Origin: Daphnia pulex
Taxonomy: Eukaryota; Arthropoda; Branchiopoda; Diplostraca; Daphniidae
NCBI RefSeq assembly: GCF_021134715.1
Contig: NC_060028.1
Span: forward strand, 3,618,501 to 3,682,500
Direction of reading: 5' to 3'
Length of the DNA: 64,000 nucleotides
Positions 12,371 through 23,999 of this stretch are shown here, piece by piece. Within the stretch, counting starts at the first letter, position 1. Each line of letters opens with the position of its first letter. Both the position numbers and the translations under genes were made by a program. The notes beneath the pieces were generated by a model. That model did not search any database. It was not told the DNA's origin and saw nothing but the letters and a program-made list of their open reading frames with translations.

Positions 12371-13420
12371 CACAGAGCCAGCTCCGTTAAACTAAACCAC
12401 TGGTGGTATTGGGATCTTTCAACTGGGGATAACGGAGGAGATTCTAATTCCTTTTCGGGTGATTCGATGGCGGTAGAATGGAGATGAATGGAGATGAATA
12501 TTTCAAAACGGGGAGAACTGCAACGGACAAAACAGCGACGGGCAGAACGGCGACCGGAAAGACGGCGATGGGCAAGACGACGAAGGGCAAGTTGAAACGC
12601 CAACCACGGAACAACAACAAGTTTTTTCTTTTGTGGAGCTGCAGCTACCTCCGCGTCGCTTGCAACACCTTCGGCTTCCACACCCGGGTCAGCCAACTTC
12701 ACTTCTTTTTGTGTCGCTAGCTCCTCGCCAGCGAATTCAACAGAAGGACTAGGCTGCTCAGGGTTCGAGCGTAAATGTTGCCAACATTCCTACAATCAGC
12801 ACACCTAAATTGCTGGAGAAAACGCAGCCAGAGGAAGATAGTAGAAATTTGAATTGAATATCAAAAGTGAAACTTAAAAACTTTAAAAACCCGTGCATAT
12901 AATGGCACCTTGTTTAGAAAACAAAGGTGCCAGTTAGACCAATACAAGTCATTAGCGATTAAATAGATCTATTTTTTACCTTACACCTTCATCTTCCTCA
13001 GTATTTGCGGTGGTATTGGGTTCTTTGAAATGGGGAAAACGGAGGAGATTCTGGTTCCCTGGGAGATTCGATGGCGGAAGAATGGAGGATGACATCAAAA
13101 CGGGGAGGACTGCGACGGACAGAACGGCGAAGGATAGAACGGCAACGGGCAGAACGGCGACAGACAGGATGGCGATAGTCACGAAGGTGAAAGAGACACC
13201 GCATGAGTGGAAGAATGCGTGCTAGAATCGGTATTAATGGCATAAAATGTGAATTGCATTAACTAACATTACATCAACAATTATGTAAAATAAGTTCAAA
13301 GATACAGCACTTTTTGAACGACGACTTTAATAACATCTTCTTTCGCATTCCTTTCGAAGAGCTGCAACCACAACTCTATCAGCAGCCTCGGCTTCCACAT
13401 CCACGTCAGAATGACTAACC
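12370..13420 (-). repeat. Tandem duplication carrying a 15 bp minisatellite
   Basis: Segments starting at about 12402 and 13009 are about 607 bp apart and share GGTGGTATTGGG, ACGGAGGAGATTCT, GATTCGATGGCGG and then a 15 bp minisatellite of consensus GCGACGGGCAGAACG (12520-12592 and 13112-13180, four to five units each). Minus-strand frames downstream of each minisatellite are also related: one reads VEAEGVASDAEVAAAP and the other VDVEAEAADRVVVAAL. The minisatellite has no stop in three of the frames, so the 110-codon frame at 12370-12702 may partly be real coding sequence of a duplicated gene, but I recognise no domain. Confidence 0.65.
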
Positions 13421-13429
13421 TGAACGCTG

Positions 13430-15000
13430 ACGGGGTGAAATATGTACAAACGGTGCAAATTGTATAATAAAATCGCGTAAGTCATCAATATTTACGCAAA
13501 AATTTATTTAGGGATGCAATATCTCTGCAGCCTTTGTGAAGATTCTGAAAGAATTTTTCGATCACAATTGCGCCTTTATACAGTAATACCTTGCTGCATA
13601 CGTACTCGTTTAAACACCCCAAGTATCGAGCAACCTGTGCAAATAATATTCGTTAAATCTCGTAGGAAATATAGACAAAATGAAAACTTACAATTTTAGC
13701 TTCTCTGGATTTCAGTGAGATCTCCGTATTTGCTCCATTTTTCTATAACGTTTCATAGATCTCCCATTTTATCTGGGGGGGTAAGAAAATTTCATTAAAA
13801 ACAGATTTGGGACTTGTCGCTACAAGGCAGTACAAACAACAAAATACCTGACAGGGAGGGTGAAGGTTGGAAAAAAATTTAAAACGAGAGAGGAGTTTAC
13901 ACGTCTATGTTCAACAAAATAGCGTTTCTGACTAAACCATTCTCAACTGCTACTTAAAATATGAGAGGTAATTCATTTATTGCTTTAATATAGGCCTTTT
14001 ATATCTTCCTAACAAACTACAAGACCTACGTCTCAACTTTGTCAAGAAACAGCGGTCGATTGCAGAATGGTAAAAAAGCCCTAATACGCCTAGCATCGGG
14101 ACGCCAAATTGGTCGTCATTACAACTAAGTGAATGATCGTCTTTTTAAACAAAAAACTGTTCATTGACGCTCTTATCTACTTCTCTGCGTGACACCACAG
14201 TATCACGAATTAGTTTTGTCGTCATGTCATGACGATTCCGTATTAGCTGGGCACCTGGGAATTCAGTGAACGCTGACCAAAATAATTGGAAGATTTTTTT
14301 GGAACATCATCGGCTTAGATGTCACTTATTATGTTCGTTCTTGAAAAAATGTCAAACCATAAAAAGAAATTGTTCCTTCCCTTCCAGTATGCTACAATGC
14401 ATTACCGTCGAAAAACCTCTTCGGTTCTTTTCCTACCTCATCTCACCACATCTTGCTACCAAATACCAAAAACCAAATAACAATCAAGTCTTCCGCTAGG
14501 CATGACGCCACGCTGGCATTGGTCTACACTTGGCACAGGCCCAACTGGGCCCAACCATCTATTAGCCCTCGATCCTTACGTCGGCCATCATGGATTTTTC
14601 TGAGGATAGGAAAAATGGTTTCTGCAACTTCAAATTTCAACCGGCATAACTACTATCGCATTCATGTATATGACGTGTTGTTTCCTTCGTTACCATACCG
14701 TTACCATACCCATGTGTTGACGTGAATCATAATCTTATCCAATAAACCCACGGGTACGATAACAAGTGCTGACAGATTCATCTGCAATCCAAGTTGGCTT
14801 ATACAATATCATTTGCCATTGCAGTGAAGGCAGTGAAACAAAGTGAAACGCTAAACTTCTCGGTGCTCCTACCTGAATTTTTTTGTTTAGTTTTTTCGTA
14901 ATGCACATTGTTGCAATGGAACTTATTGTTTTGTTATCGGCCTTTGGTAATTTTTTTTTATTTTCATCCGAATGGATTTTCTCTTGCTAAAGAAATACGT
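13430..15000. other. No gene recognised
   Basis: Only short frames with unbiased composition are present (for example 14266-14725). No domain, splice chain or clear repeat was found. Confidence 0.4.
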
Positions 15001-15004
15001 GGCT

Positions 15005-15909
15005 GGGAGACATTGGATTGGATAGGTTAATGGTTCTTTTGGACGGCAGGACTGGTCATCTGGATTTTGAACAAGCTGGTTTGGATAGCGGTGGTCCTAA
15101 TATTACTTTATGTTTCCCTGCTTCGAATTCTTCAGCGCTTTTACGCCAGTAAACTTGGCCAACTCGCCAAACATTTGACTGTCAGATTCATTGAAAAGTT
15201 ACTCTCCTCGTGTGGCATCTTGGGAGGCCAGTCCAAGCAAATGATCCTCTTCGTACCGAATGCCGACCAACAGTCGGATGAGCGTTGGTCGAATTACAAA
15301 AACAAGAGCAATCCAATGAGCGTCCTATGATAAATCTCTCAAGACGCCCTTTCTCGGCATCTGCTGAGCAACGAAACGGCCAATTTGATCGACGAGTTAA
15401 ATAACGATGGATCGTCACAAACGTTCGACAAAAAACATTTCCAAGTGATGTGCTACTTATATAAGAATTTCAACAAGAAAGCCAACATCAACGAGCTTGA
15501 AATCCATCGCAGTAGCATGCACTGGTTATCCGATGCGTTTGGAATATTCCACACTTTCGTGTGTAGGCGAGTACTGGTGGTCGCTGGAGAAAAACACAAA
15601 GTACATCGTCATGCAGAGATCACGGAACCAATTCCCAGTCGTCAACCGGTTGATAAGAAAAGATCGAATGAACTTGAAACCCATCAGTGGAAAACAAATT
15701 AAAGGACGCGGCACCATGACCGATCTCCTGACAACGCTGTGGATTTACAACATAACGGAAAAGTATCACGTCGTCAAAGCCAGCTGTCAGACGTTCGTTC
15801 AATTCATCGAGAAAGCCAACAACCATCCATTCGTTAATTTTGTAAACGAACGAATCACGTCGTTCCAGTCAGCGGTGCCCTACTCATCTTCTCTTTCCAA
15901 TCAAAAATG
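15005..15909 (+). pseudogene. Frameshifted gene of unknown family, C-terminal CQTFV motif
   Basis: A coherent protein can be followed on the plus strand only by changing frame several times: GDIGLDRLMVLLDGRTGHLD (about 15008-15070), GLDSGGPNITLCFPASN (about 15080-15130), QMILFVPNADQQSDERWSNY (15235-15295), INLSRRPF (about 15330-15355), NINELEIHRSSMHW (about 15485-15530), and finally GEYWWSLEKNTKYIVMQRSR through WIYNITEKYHVVKASCQTFV to stop at 15907-15909. A histidine followed much later by a conserved-looking Cys-Gln-x-Phe recalls LRAT/NlpC-like folds, but this is a weak analogy. There is no ATG start. The simplest reading is a pseudogene with three or more indels; unresolved sequence errors are the alternative. 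Confidence 0.5.
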
Positions 15910-17262
15910 AAAACTCATCATCGAAATCCTAACCGAATTCTCAGAATGGCCGCCATTATTTGCCATCGTTTATCTAGGAGATCCAGTTCTTCTCGAAAAC
16001 TTGTTGAGTAAGAGTAAAGATTATCCGAAAAAACAGGTTGATCAAACAAAAGAAAAGAGTGTCCCATCTCGTTAGCAACAATGACGTCAAGCAATTCCAT
16101 TCGGGTAAAATATCTCATTGTCATAACCACGGCTTCAGACGTTTTCCCAATTGGTGGATGAATGAGAGCAGAACGAGCAATCGTTAAATTAATAGTAAAA
16201 CAAAATGATAAGATGGAATAACATTATCAATGTCGATGTTATTATATCGTTGATGGGCCCACAAACAAAACTGGTGCTAAAAATGTTGAAATCCTTATGA
16301 TTTTTCGCTTTCAATTGAACCTCAGCACTTGAAAATAGGCAATTCCTTTAGAATATTGTTTCACAGATTCCAAAGGATTCAAGATTCATGTAAAACTATC
16401 GAAACGGCGATAGAAAGTCGTGTATAAGTAGTTGAAAAGGAGAAATGTGTTCTTGTTGTTGTGAACAACTTGTTATGGGGACAAAGTGACGAGGTATGAT
16501 GCTAGAGAGTATAATGCACACGTCCAAGAATTGAGAAATGAGTTTACAAGAATATTGGGGATTTCCCACTGACTCGAGAGGTGGTATTTCTGGAATTGTA
16601 ATCCCACTCATAGACGTAATTTTAGCCCATAGTCAAATTTTCTTACAGCTTTGATTTTGTGAAAAGAAATTTTGGTAAAATTGCAGCTCCAACTTCACTG
16701 GTCTTTTTTTAAGTCAGTTCAGTTAATTTTCCCCGGGGTTTGACTGCACCAAAAATGGGAAAATACCAATTCAAGATTTTGTGCGTTTGGTGCAGCCACA
16801 ACCCCAAAGCGTTGGCATGTTTTGGCTTTTTCATTAAGCAAGGGGTACCGGGGGTACGAATAGAAAGACAAAAGGAGAGTGAAAAAAAGAAGTAACGACC
16901 CCTTCCTTCCCCACTCCATTCTTCCCTTCCTTCACTACTCAATAGAAAAAACCCCTAAATATCCAATGTTTTGGGGTTTTGGATCCTAGATGGCAGCCTC
17001 AAACCGCTCTATATCCTGCCCCGAGGAGTGAGAGAACCCCGTACACCCCTTCCTACCTCTTCTTAGTTTCTTCTTCGTCTTTTTTTTGTACACTGTAGGA
17101 ACGTTTACAAAAATGATAAATGATAGATGGCGTACGATAATTTTATCGTGCGCTGTCAGTCAAGGCAAATAAAAATCTTCATTCTGCTATCGGTCGTAGT
17201 GGTGTGCATCAGCATATTCTGCGCACGACTTTTTGCTTGTCTGTTTTTTAGTTGAAATATAG
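15910..17262. other. No gene recognised
   Basis: The minus-strand frames at 15918-16130 and 16396-16942 show no domain or splice logic. The part at 16880-17100 is rich in pyrimidine tracts. Confidence 0.4.
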
Positions 17263-17325
17263 ATGTTATTCCCACCAAAGAGGAATAACATTTATACATG
17301 TTATCCTAACCAAAAAGAATAACAT
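17263..17325. repeat. Two adjacent ATGTTATYC hairpins
   Basis: ATGTTATTCC (17263-17272) and GGAATAACAT (17282-17291) form a perfect 10 bp stem with a 9 bp loop. The same motif follows again as ATGTTATCC (17298-17306) and GAATAACAT ending at 17325, which form a slightly weaker stem. The two hairpins share loop sequence (ACCAAA). They sit in DNA without a gene. Confidence 0.65.
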
Positions 17326-17862
17326 CTATAGATTTTATTCGAACGACAACACGATAACTACGAATTTGTTGTGTTATTGTATATTTGACCGCCAGATGTC
17401 GCATGGCTCACACCGTAGGAAGTAGCGAGCTGAAACCAGAGAGCAAGTCCCCTCTCGGTTTAGCTACGACTTGGAAGTCTACTCTCGTCGGTTGCTAAAT
17501 GCAATTAGCTAACTCTTATGGTTAGCTACAAAAACTCAAAAAACAGCTCTTGCTAAGCCAAAGATTTTTTTAGTTGGGAGTTGGGATCCCCATCATCTGT
17601 TTTAAGATTACAAAATGAATTAGTCTGATGTTAAATAGCATAATTGAAAAAAACTAACCCGATTTACACGTTTCCTTGTATTTCAGTCGCTTTCTCTTCC
17701 TTGAATAAATTATGTTTTTATCTTATGGCATTATTTTATTAAGTTGTTATCAGATGTTTCTTCATAATCTATATTTAAAGCCAAAGACATTTTCTGTAAA
17801 AACTACATATGCTAAGTTTTCAATAAAGGTAGTATTCGATTGATATCCTAATTGATTATTAC

Positions 17863-18009
17863 CTTTTCTAATTCAGCTAATTGGTGTGCCACAAATTTCA
17901 ATTTTTCGTTACGTAGCGCTAATTCTTGTTTTAGATTATCATTTTCTTTTTCGACTTGGATCACATGTTGCCTCAGTTTTTTCGACCAGTGAATCGTTGA
18001 TTTTGCCAT
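17863..18009 (-). CDS. Coiled-coil N-terminal exon, unknown protein
   Basis: ATG at 18009 opens a 49-codon frame that ends exactly in phase 0 at the donor GTAATA (17862-17857). It encodes MAKSTIHWSKKLRQHVIQVE followed by a strongly heptad-like stretch (LKQELALRNEKLKFVAHQLA, then ELEK). The clean ATG, heptads and donor argue for a real first coding exon. I found no convincing downstream exon before the hairpins at 17.3 kb, so the gene may be truncated. The family is not recognised. It could belong with the coiled-coil exon at 19026-19451, but the order on the minus strand would make it a separate gene or a downstream exon. Confidence 0.45.
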
Positions 18010-19025
18010 TCTTGAGTAAAACTTAACTTAGACTGCCAATCAACAGTTTTGGTTAATACCTATGCATAATTAAACCAAAAATTAATTAATTGATCAAGGG
18101 AATATAAAATGCGAATTTTTAGTTTTATAAATTTTATATTTTAATTTGAAGATTGAAATAAATCAAATTGTTTATACTTTGTCTTTGATAGTGTGTGTGA
18201 CTTAAATCTTAAATTTAAGTAGCTACAATCATTTTTGTTGTGTGTTGCATTTTTTACCAAAATTGTTGAAAAAAGTTGTTAGACACTTGTTAATCAATTG
18301 TTCAAGTTGTTGTCTAGTAGCTCTTGGAATCTTTTTCCAAAGATCAACAAGGTAATCTAAATAATCAAAATTGTATTAATTGTTATCATTTTATTATTTA
18401 TTGTTATGGTTTTTTTGGATTATATATCATTACCTGTTATCAGTTGAAGGTGGTGTTCTTCCATAGGTTTCCTTTTGAGAACTCCCTTCTTTCCTCCTTG
18501 ACCTGATCTTTTGTGACCTATTTTAGAATTATTTATGTTATCAGATTAAAGTTTTACTTATGTAAATTGTTACCTTTCAAATATTTTTGTGTAAACGAAC
18601 CCAGCATCAAAATGTTAATTGATTTGTTTATGTTGAACTTTAATTTGGAGATGGAATTCAAAATCATGTTAGTATTCATTGATGGTAGAGTCTGCTATTA
18701 CTGCGATGGTTTCAGAAAGGGCTCCTACATCAATGTAACCTTCGTCGTCATAGTCGATGGTAAAAATTATTGCTGGATTTGGGGACCTCTTTGCAATCGT
18801 GCAGATGGGGGATGGCCAGGGGATTGGCGTGTGAAAGATCTTCTCTTTCAGGATATCCAGGTGGTGTCTTTGCCAGCAAAGCCAAAAAGCGAGACGCAAA
18901 ACCAAGGAATTTCATAAAAATATCGATTGAATCGCGGGGAAGCAGTTGTTCGAGTATCGATTATTGACTGAACAATTTACACAATATGCAATGAATTCTT
19001 TTATTATTTTCTGTTTTTGATTTAC

Positions 19026-19451
19026 AGTTTCAATGTCCATAGAATTGACTTCTTTCAACAATTTGTCTTCTTTTTCTTTCTTCTGTTTTTCCAACTCTTC
19101 CTTTTCTTTGTCCAGCTCTCGTTTCTTATAAACCGACAGGAAATGATCTGTGCGCCCCTTTGCTGGGGTCACCGACGGAGTTATCAGTACTGTATTTACG
19201 GCCACGTCGCTGGAACTTGCGTGAGCTGCCAATGTCTCTTTGTATTTGATAGATAGTTCGATCTTTTCTCTGTGTAGTTCAGCCTGTTTTCGTTCAAAAT
19301 TAGACATCTCATACAAGACCTTGGTCTGCTCTGCTTCTATTGCGGCTCTCGCGGCTGCCTCTTTGGACAGCGTGTCCTGGAGTTGTTGTTCTTCTTCCAG
19401 CTCACAGAGCTTTTCCTTCGCTTCTTGTGTTAGATGGTCGCTATGTCGCAT
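19026..19451 (-). CDS. Coiled-coil protein, first coding exon
   Basis: ATG at 19451 begins a 142-codon open frame ending in phase 0 at a GTAAAT donor (19025-19020). The N-terminus MRHSDHLTQEAKEKLCELEE leads into an alanine/glutamate-rich helix (KEAAARAAIEAEQTK), then EMSNFERKQAELHREKIELS, a serine/threonine/valine-rich linker around residues 75-100, and a second charged helix with KEELEKQKKEKEDKLLKE. This is a rod-like, probably dimeric protein of unknown role. Possible downstream coding sequence lies at 18670-18912, where a frame starting MKFLGFASRFLALLAKTPPG is open for 55 codons, but I could not join the two with a certain acceptor. Confidence 0.5.
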
Positions 19452-19689
19452 GTTAGTTGAAAGCTAAGGGCCGGTGCACGTGCTCCTTTCCAAGCTGCCT
19501 TTTAGCAGTGTATCTGGGCTTGCCCTTACCTCCGGAATAGGGAGGCGTAAGCTTCAGACGATAGAAGAATTGTCTTGGGAATAGCTCATCCAATATTGCT
19601 CAGCACCCTTTAATATCGTTCCTCGCCAATAATTCAGTTGATGTATGGTGAATTGTGGAGATCGCTGTTCCCAAATTTGTAAGTGCATC

Positions 19690-20690
19690 GGCGTTTAACA
19701 CTTCAATAATAATAATAGTAATTTTTGTGGTTCGTTAGTAGGTTCGAAGGATCCATTCAGTGGTTCCAGGATGAGCAGGAAAGTGTTGATCACGATCCTC
19801 TTCAACTCAGTAGAGCGTTCGATGTTACTCCCGTAATCAAGAATTTTATACGTACAAAACTCATATAAACTTTGAATATGAAATGAAGGCCCGTGATTGG
19901 CTTGGCTGGAGATTCTTCGAATCATGAGAAGAGATTGACATCGCATTAGATTTCTACATCTTAGTCACACTCGCGAATCAAGGTCAACAATGTTACGCTC
20001 GAAATACTCCTCAAAAAGGTTCATTCCTTCAATAAAAATGACTTCCACAGCATGTCCGAAAACCATAGGAGATGCCACAAATGTAACACCCACGTAAGGT
20101 GTCTTGGGCAGAGGTGGTTCACCATCAGCAGGGAAGTAACGAAGATTCATGGCATTTCTCCAGCACCTTAACATCACTGCAACAGAATCTTCATAATTTT
20201 TTGGAAGAGAAGCACCAATCAGTTCAAGAGCAGTGATCTTGTCTGTCTAAGATAATGGGGTGGACTTGAAGACAACTTGGGCAAAGAAATCTAACCATCC
20301 AACCAAAAAATTCTTGTAGGGTAAGAAATGGTAAATCAGGTGAAAAATCAAATCCATAATTGGAATTCGGTGATAAAAAATATTTATCAATGGCAAACAA
20401 AGACACTTTTCAACTAAACGATCACATAGTTATAAAAACTTCACCAACTCATCAATCAGAGAAACATTTTCTCTTTCATGGCAATTACCAGGGGTGTTTC
20501 ACCTTTAATCAAAACGTTGACGATGGAACAAGTTAAGAGAAAATTGGATCGAAATTTGACCTGATATTTGGGTGCACATTCTGGGTCTAATTGGGTGAGA
20601 ATTTCTGTATCACTTTCCGGACTGGACTTCAAGTTGGATATTGAGTTATGCGCTTCCTGCTCTATGCATCTATCAAGCTTTTTAGCGATA
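19690..20690 (-). pseudogene. fem-1 homologue-like pseudogene
   Basis: FEM-1 proteins are ankyrin-repeat substrate receptors of CUL2 ubiquitin ligases. Read on the minus strand this locus gives a conserved-looking helix (KKLDRCIEQEAHNSI, about 20680), an ankyrin-type block (KGETPLVIAMKE, about 20500), then LELIGASLPKNYEDSVAVML with CWRNAMNLRYFPADGEPPLP, which matches the FEM-1 segment that follows the ankyrin repeats (LELLGA ... W..AM). Next come QSLLMIRRISSQANHGPS and INTFLLILEPLNGS, which fit its tetratricopeptide-like C-terminus. The frame is broken: a stop after DLDSRV (19965), another shortly after, and a frame change after the ankyrin block. Two further fragments of the same type lie at 37.9 and 41.9 kb. 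The assignment is from remembered family motifs and is not certain. Confidence 0.55.
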
Positions 20691-20845
20691 TCAACGAAAA
20701 ATAGTTGATTTAATACACAATTATTTTAAATACTTTACGCTTTCTCAATGTCTTACGGTTGAGTGGATATAACTATAGACGACAATGGTTGTAATAGAAT
20801 ACAAAATCAGCGTTTCCGTACAGTCGCAAGGGTCCGTAGTAGAAG

Positions 20846-21169
20846 CAGGCAACGACACCCCACCCAAAACGTGGCTCCGTCCCCATTCAGCCGTCCGCAA
20901 TGTTTGACGCAACTTTTAAAGGTGGCTGACGACAACGGACTAGTTTCCAATTGAAATGCTGGTGGGAGAAGAAAGAAACACGAAGGGCTGGGAGCCCTTG
21001 CCAGCCGGCCGGCGCTCAGCAGGCGACGACACCGCACCCAAAACGGGGCTCCGTCCTCATTCAACCGTCCAAAATGTTTGACGCAACTTTTAAAGGTGGC
21101 CGACGACAACAGACTAGTTTACAATTGAAAAGCTGATGGGAAAAGGAAGAAAGACGAAGGGCTGGGAGT
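20846..21169. repeat. Two-copy 174 bp tandem repeat
   Basis: The unit beginning CAGGCAACGACACC at 20846 recurs at 21020 as CAGGCGACGACACC. Both run through CACCCAAAACG, GGCTCCGTCC, AATGTTTGACGCAACTTTTA and GACTAGTTT to GAAGGGCTGGGAG. The first copy is directly preceded by the CGCAAGGGTCCGTAG motif that also marks the serine-protease 3' UTR repeat at 42-46 kb. Confidence 0.8.
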
Positions 21170-22111
21170 TTTTAAAGTTTGTGGGCCGTACTCGAAAAGA
21201 ACGGGAAACACAAGATTCATGATTTCCACTTTCAGGTTTCCTCCTTTTGAGCAGCATTTTTTTCTTTTCCCTGTTAGTCATGTCAAATGTGATTCAGTTT
21301 GTGTTCCGTTCCTCGATCGTATACAGTTTCAAGCATGGTTTCAAGTAAATATGCAGTTTAGCTAAACTAACATTGACAATTTTATTATTTAGCAGACGTT
21401 TTCAAAAATATTAGTAATTACCTCAAAGACTCAATAAAAACATAAATCGGTTGTCCAAATTCAAAATATAACAGTAAAAATATCAGCCAGTGACAGCCTA
21501 TTTCTGTTTAAACTTAATTGTGTTGAAACTGCTATTTGCAAGAAAGCATAGTTTCTTATTTCCTAATAATTTCAAAATATTAAGGGAAACGAAAAGGATT
21601 GAACGTTTTGCTTTTCTACAAGTTGGAAGAGAACGCACCAATTATGTCTTTATAATGGCACCCTGGTAGCACACTTCCATTCAGGGTCCACCCCATGGCC
21701 GTCGCAATCTCCTAAATGGATCCGTCCCGTCCATGACGGAAATTGGACATCCTATGGATTATCTCTTTACGACGGCAATAAGTCGTCTGTATGGGTAAAT
21801 TCCAGGGATGATCATTAATGATCCGCAAGGACATCCATTTCCGATTCCAAGTCGGACGTTCATCGTCTGTCCTATGTAGAGATGGAATTTGCTTTTTATA
21901 AGACGTCTATGAAAATATATCCAATAGACGTACGAAGACTACAAGGACTTAGTCAAATTTTTTTCAATGAGGCAGCGTTGCAAATACTAATTTTTTATCG
22001 CAATCGCTTTCTTATAACTTCAATTTACAACTGTAAGCGCATTATTTAAATTTATTAATAAAAATCCATTCCTATTTGTATACATTATGTATTAAACACG
22101 ACGAGCCTTAT

Positions 22112-23988
22112 TCACAACAATGACATGAGAAGCGGCGTAACAAAATATTTGCCGTTTTTAGGTAATGTCATCGAAAATTGGATCACTTTACAAGCAATGT
22201 CATCTACATCAATTAATTTACATTCGGCACGTAATTCAGATAGTACCAGTTCTTGAAAATCATTTGAACAAATAGGAGAAAGATATAGATTTTCAAATTG
22301 CACATACTTTTGCAAAAGGATTGAAATGTAACCGTTCAAAGTTTTAAGAATGTGTTTTCCCAAAGCTACATTTCCGTTTAAAGAAAAATCTGTCATTTGG
22401 ACGTTTTGTTCCAATTTTCCAACTTTTTTAAGTTATACTCATATCCATTGAAGTCGGGATGCGTTGGTACGTTGCTATGTAAATCTGAACAGCTAATCTC
22501 TGTGACATGGGGGCAGCGAAACCGTCAATCGCAACATCTTCAATTTTCTTATTACGCCTGACCACTTGTGCTAATGGATTTGCACTAGTCCTCAATACAT
22601 TTTCACTGACTGAAGCTTGTTTTCAAATGGGAAAGCACTATCAAGACAACCAATTTCTATAACGTCACCCGGAAGGTGGGTCAAATTGTGGACGTTATAT
22701 GTGATAAATTTTCTTCCATAAATTCTAATGCAATCACTGGCAAATTTCTTAAGAAGGCTCTCGGCATAGCTTGCATAGGTTTTACAGTGGTTAGAGTAAG
22801 TATCTTGATGGCCACGTGAAATAACATAATGGTCGTACATATTTTGTGGAAGGACCCCTTGGAGAGCGACGTCTAGAGTTCTTGTTTTTTTCGGAAATTC
22901 AACCGGTACGTATTTTTTGGTGTATACTGGGATATCAGAAACAAATTTTACTGCGCCTTCGATATTCTCGTACATTCCATTTTCAAGAAATCCAGATGTT
23001 TAGCAATTTTTTTCAATGCCAATGCAGACGTTGTGCATGTAATCGACCGGGACAGCTTTAACAATATCAAAGGGCAATTGCTAAAAAATTTATCTTCCTT
23101 GTTCGTGATGACGTTGCTAAGAACGCGAACGGAAGGATTCATTACTCCGAAGACGATCATTTATTCTAGGATATGTCACCCGTCCTCCGTGGTTGGTTGG
23201 CAGATTATTCCGAATCCAGACTCTTTCGATTATGCATTTATGACAACCACAGTAGGCATTGTGTGAAACTACATTGGTATCAAAACACCTTGCTGATGCG
23301 TCACACACGAGAGCAGCAATTGTAACTACAATAACTTTGCCACCATATTTTAACCCATCTTTGAGACTGTTTTTGTTTCAGTGACAAAGTCTAGAAGGAA
23401 CTCATTTACGTCTTCCGGCTTCTTCAGTTCATGATACATACCAACGATGACAACTTTTTCGTAGCCATAAATCGAGCAAAGAATTGGCCAAAACTGGCTA
23501 CCGCTACTTTTAGCGATGGGAATTCCATCAATGTGAGTAACAATTCGTATTTGAGTTACGGTGTCATCGACTCTATGGTAGGACAATAAAAATAGTAGGA
23601 CATTAACAAGCCCAAAATGGGCATATTGTCCAGGAGAAACCAGACTAACAGTAGGCTTATTCCTCGTTGTTTTCAGCAGAGTTCGACTGTCCAGTGGTAG
23701 AAATGACAGCCCGCAATCTAATTTCAGTTTTCGGAGAAGGTTGCTGACGTGACATCTCGGAATGTTACATTCAATCACCCATTTTACTTTTGAACTCTTT
23801 GAAAAAGCTTCTTATCTTTTATCTTCATCCAGTGAGTTCTTATCTGCTTCAACCGTGTCTTGATCGTCAATGATTCCATCATTTACGCCATCTCTCTCGC
23901 CACTTATTGCTGAGTCACAGATTTCCTCTTTGCTATCACTGAAGTCGTCATAAAGTCCAACGTAAGAGACACATTCGGTTTTCATCAT
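22112..23988 (-). pseudogene. CACTA/tnp2-type transposase pseudogene
   Basis: The minus strand carries, in order, an acidic N-terminal region, the block LPLDSRTLLKTTR with SPGQYAHFGLVNVL, IVTHIDGIPIAKSSGSQFWP (first catalytic aspartate region), KVVIVGMYHELKKPEDVNEF, ALVCDASARCFDTN (second aspartate) with HNAYCGCHKC, VPVDYMHNVCIGI (third acidic site), and later YVISRGHQDTYSN, YNVHNLTHLPGDV and the C-terminal DVDDIACKVIQFSM (22112-22414). All of these fit the animal tnp2-like transposases. It is broken by an in-frame TAA before the KVKWVIECN block, a frameshift at about 23350, another near 23110, and gaps in the region between 22420 and 22590. It cannot make a transposase. It is diverged from the intact copy at 29.5-32.4 kb. 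Confidence 0.75.
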
Positions 23989-23999
23989 TTTTCTAGTAA

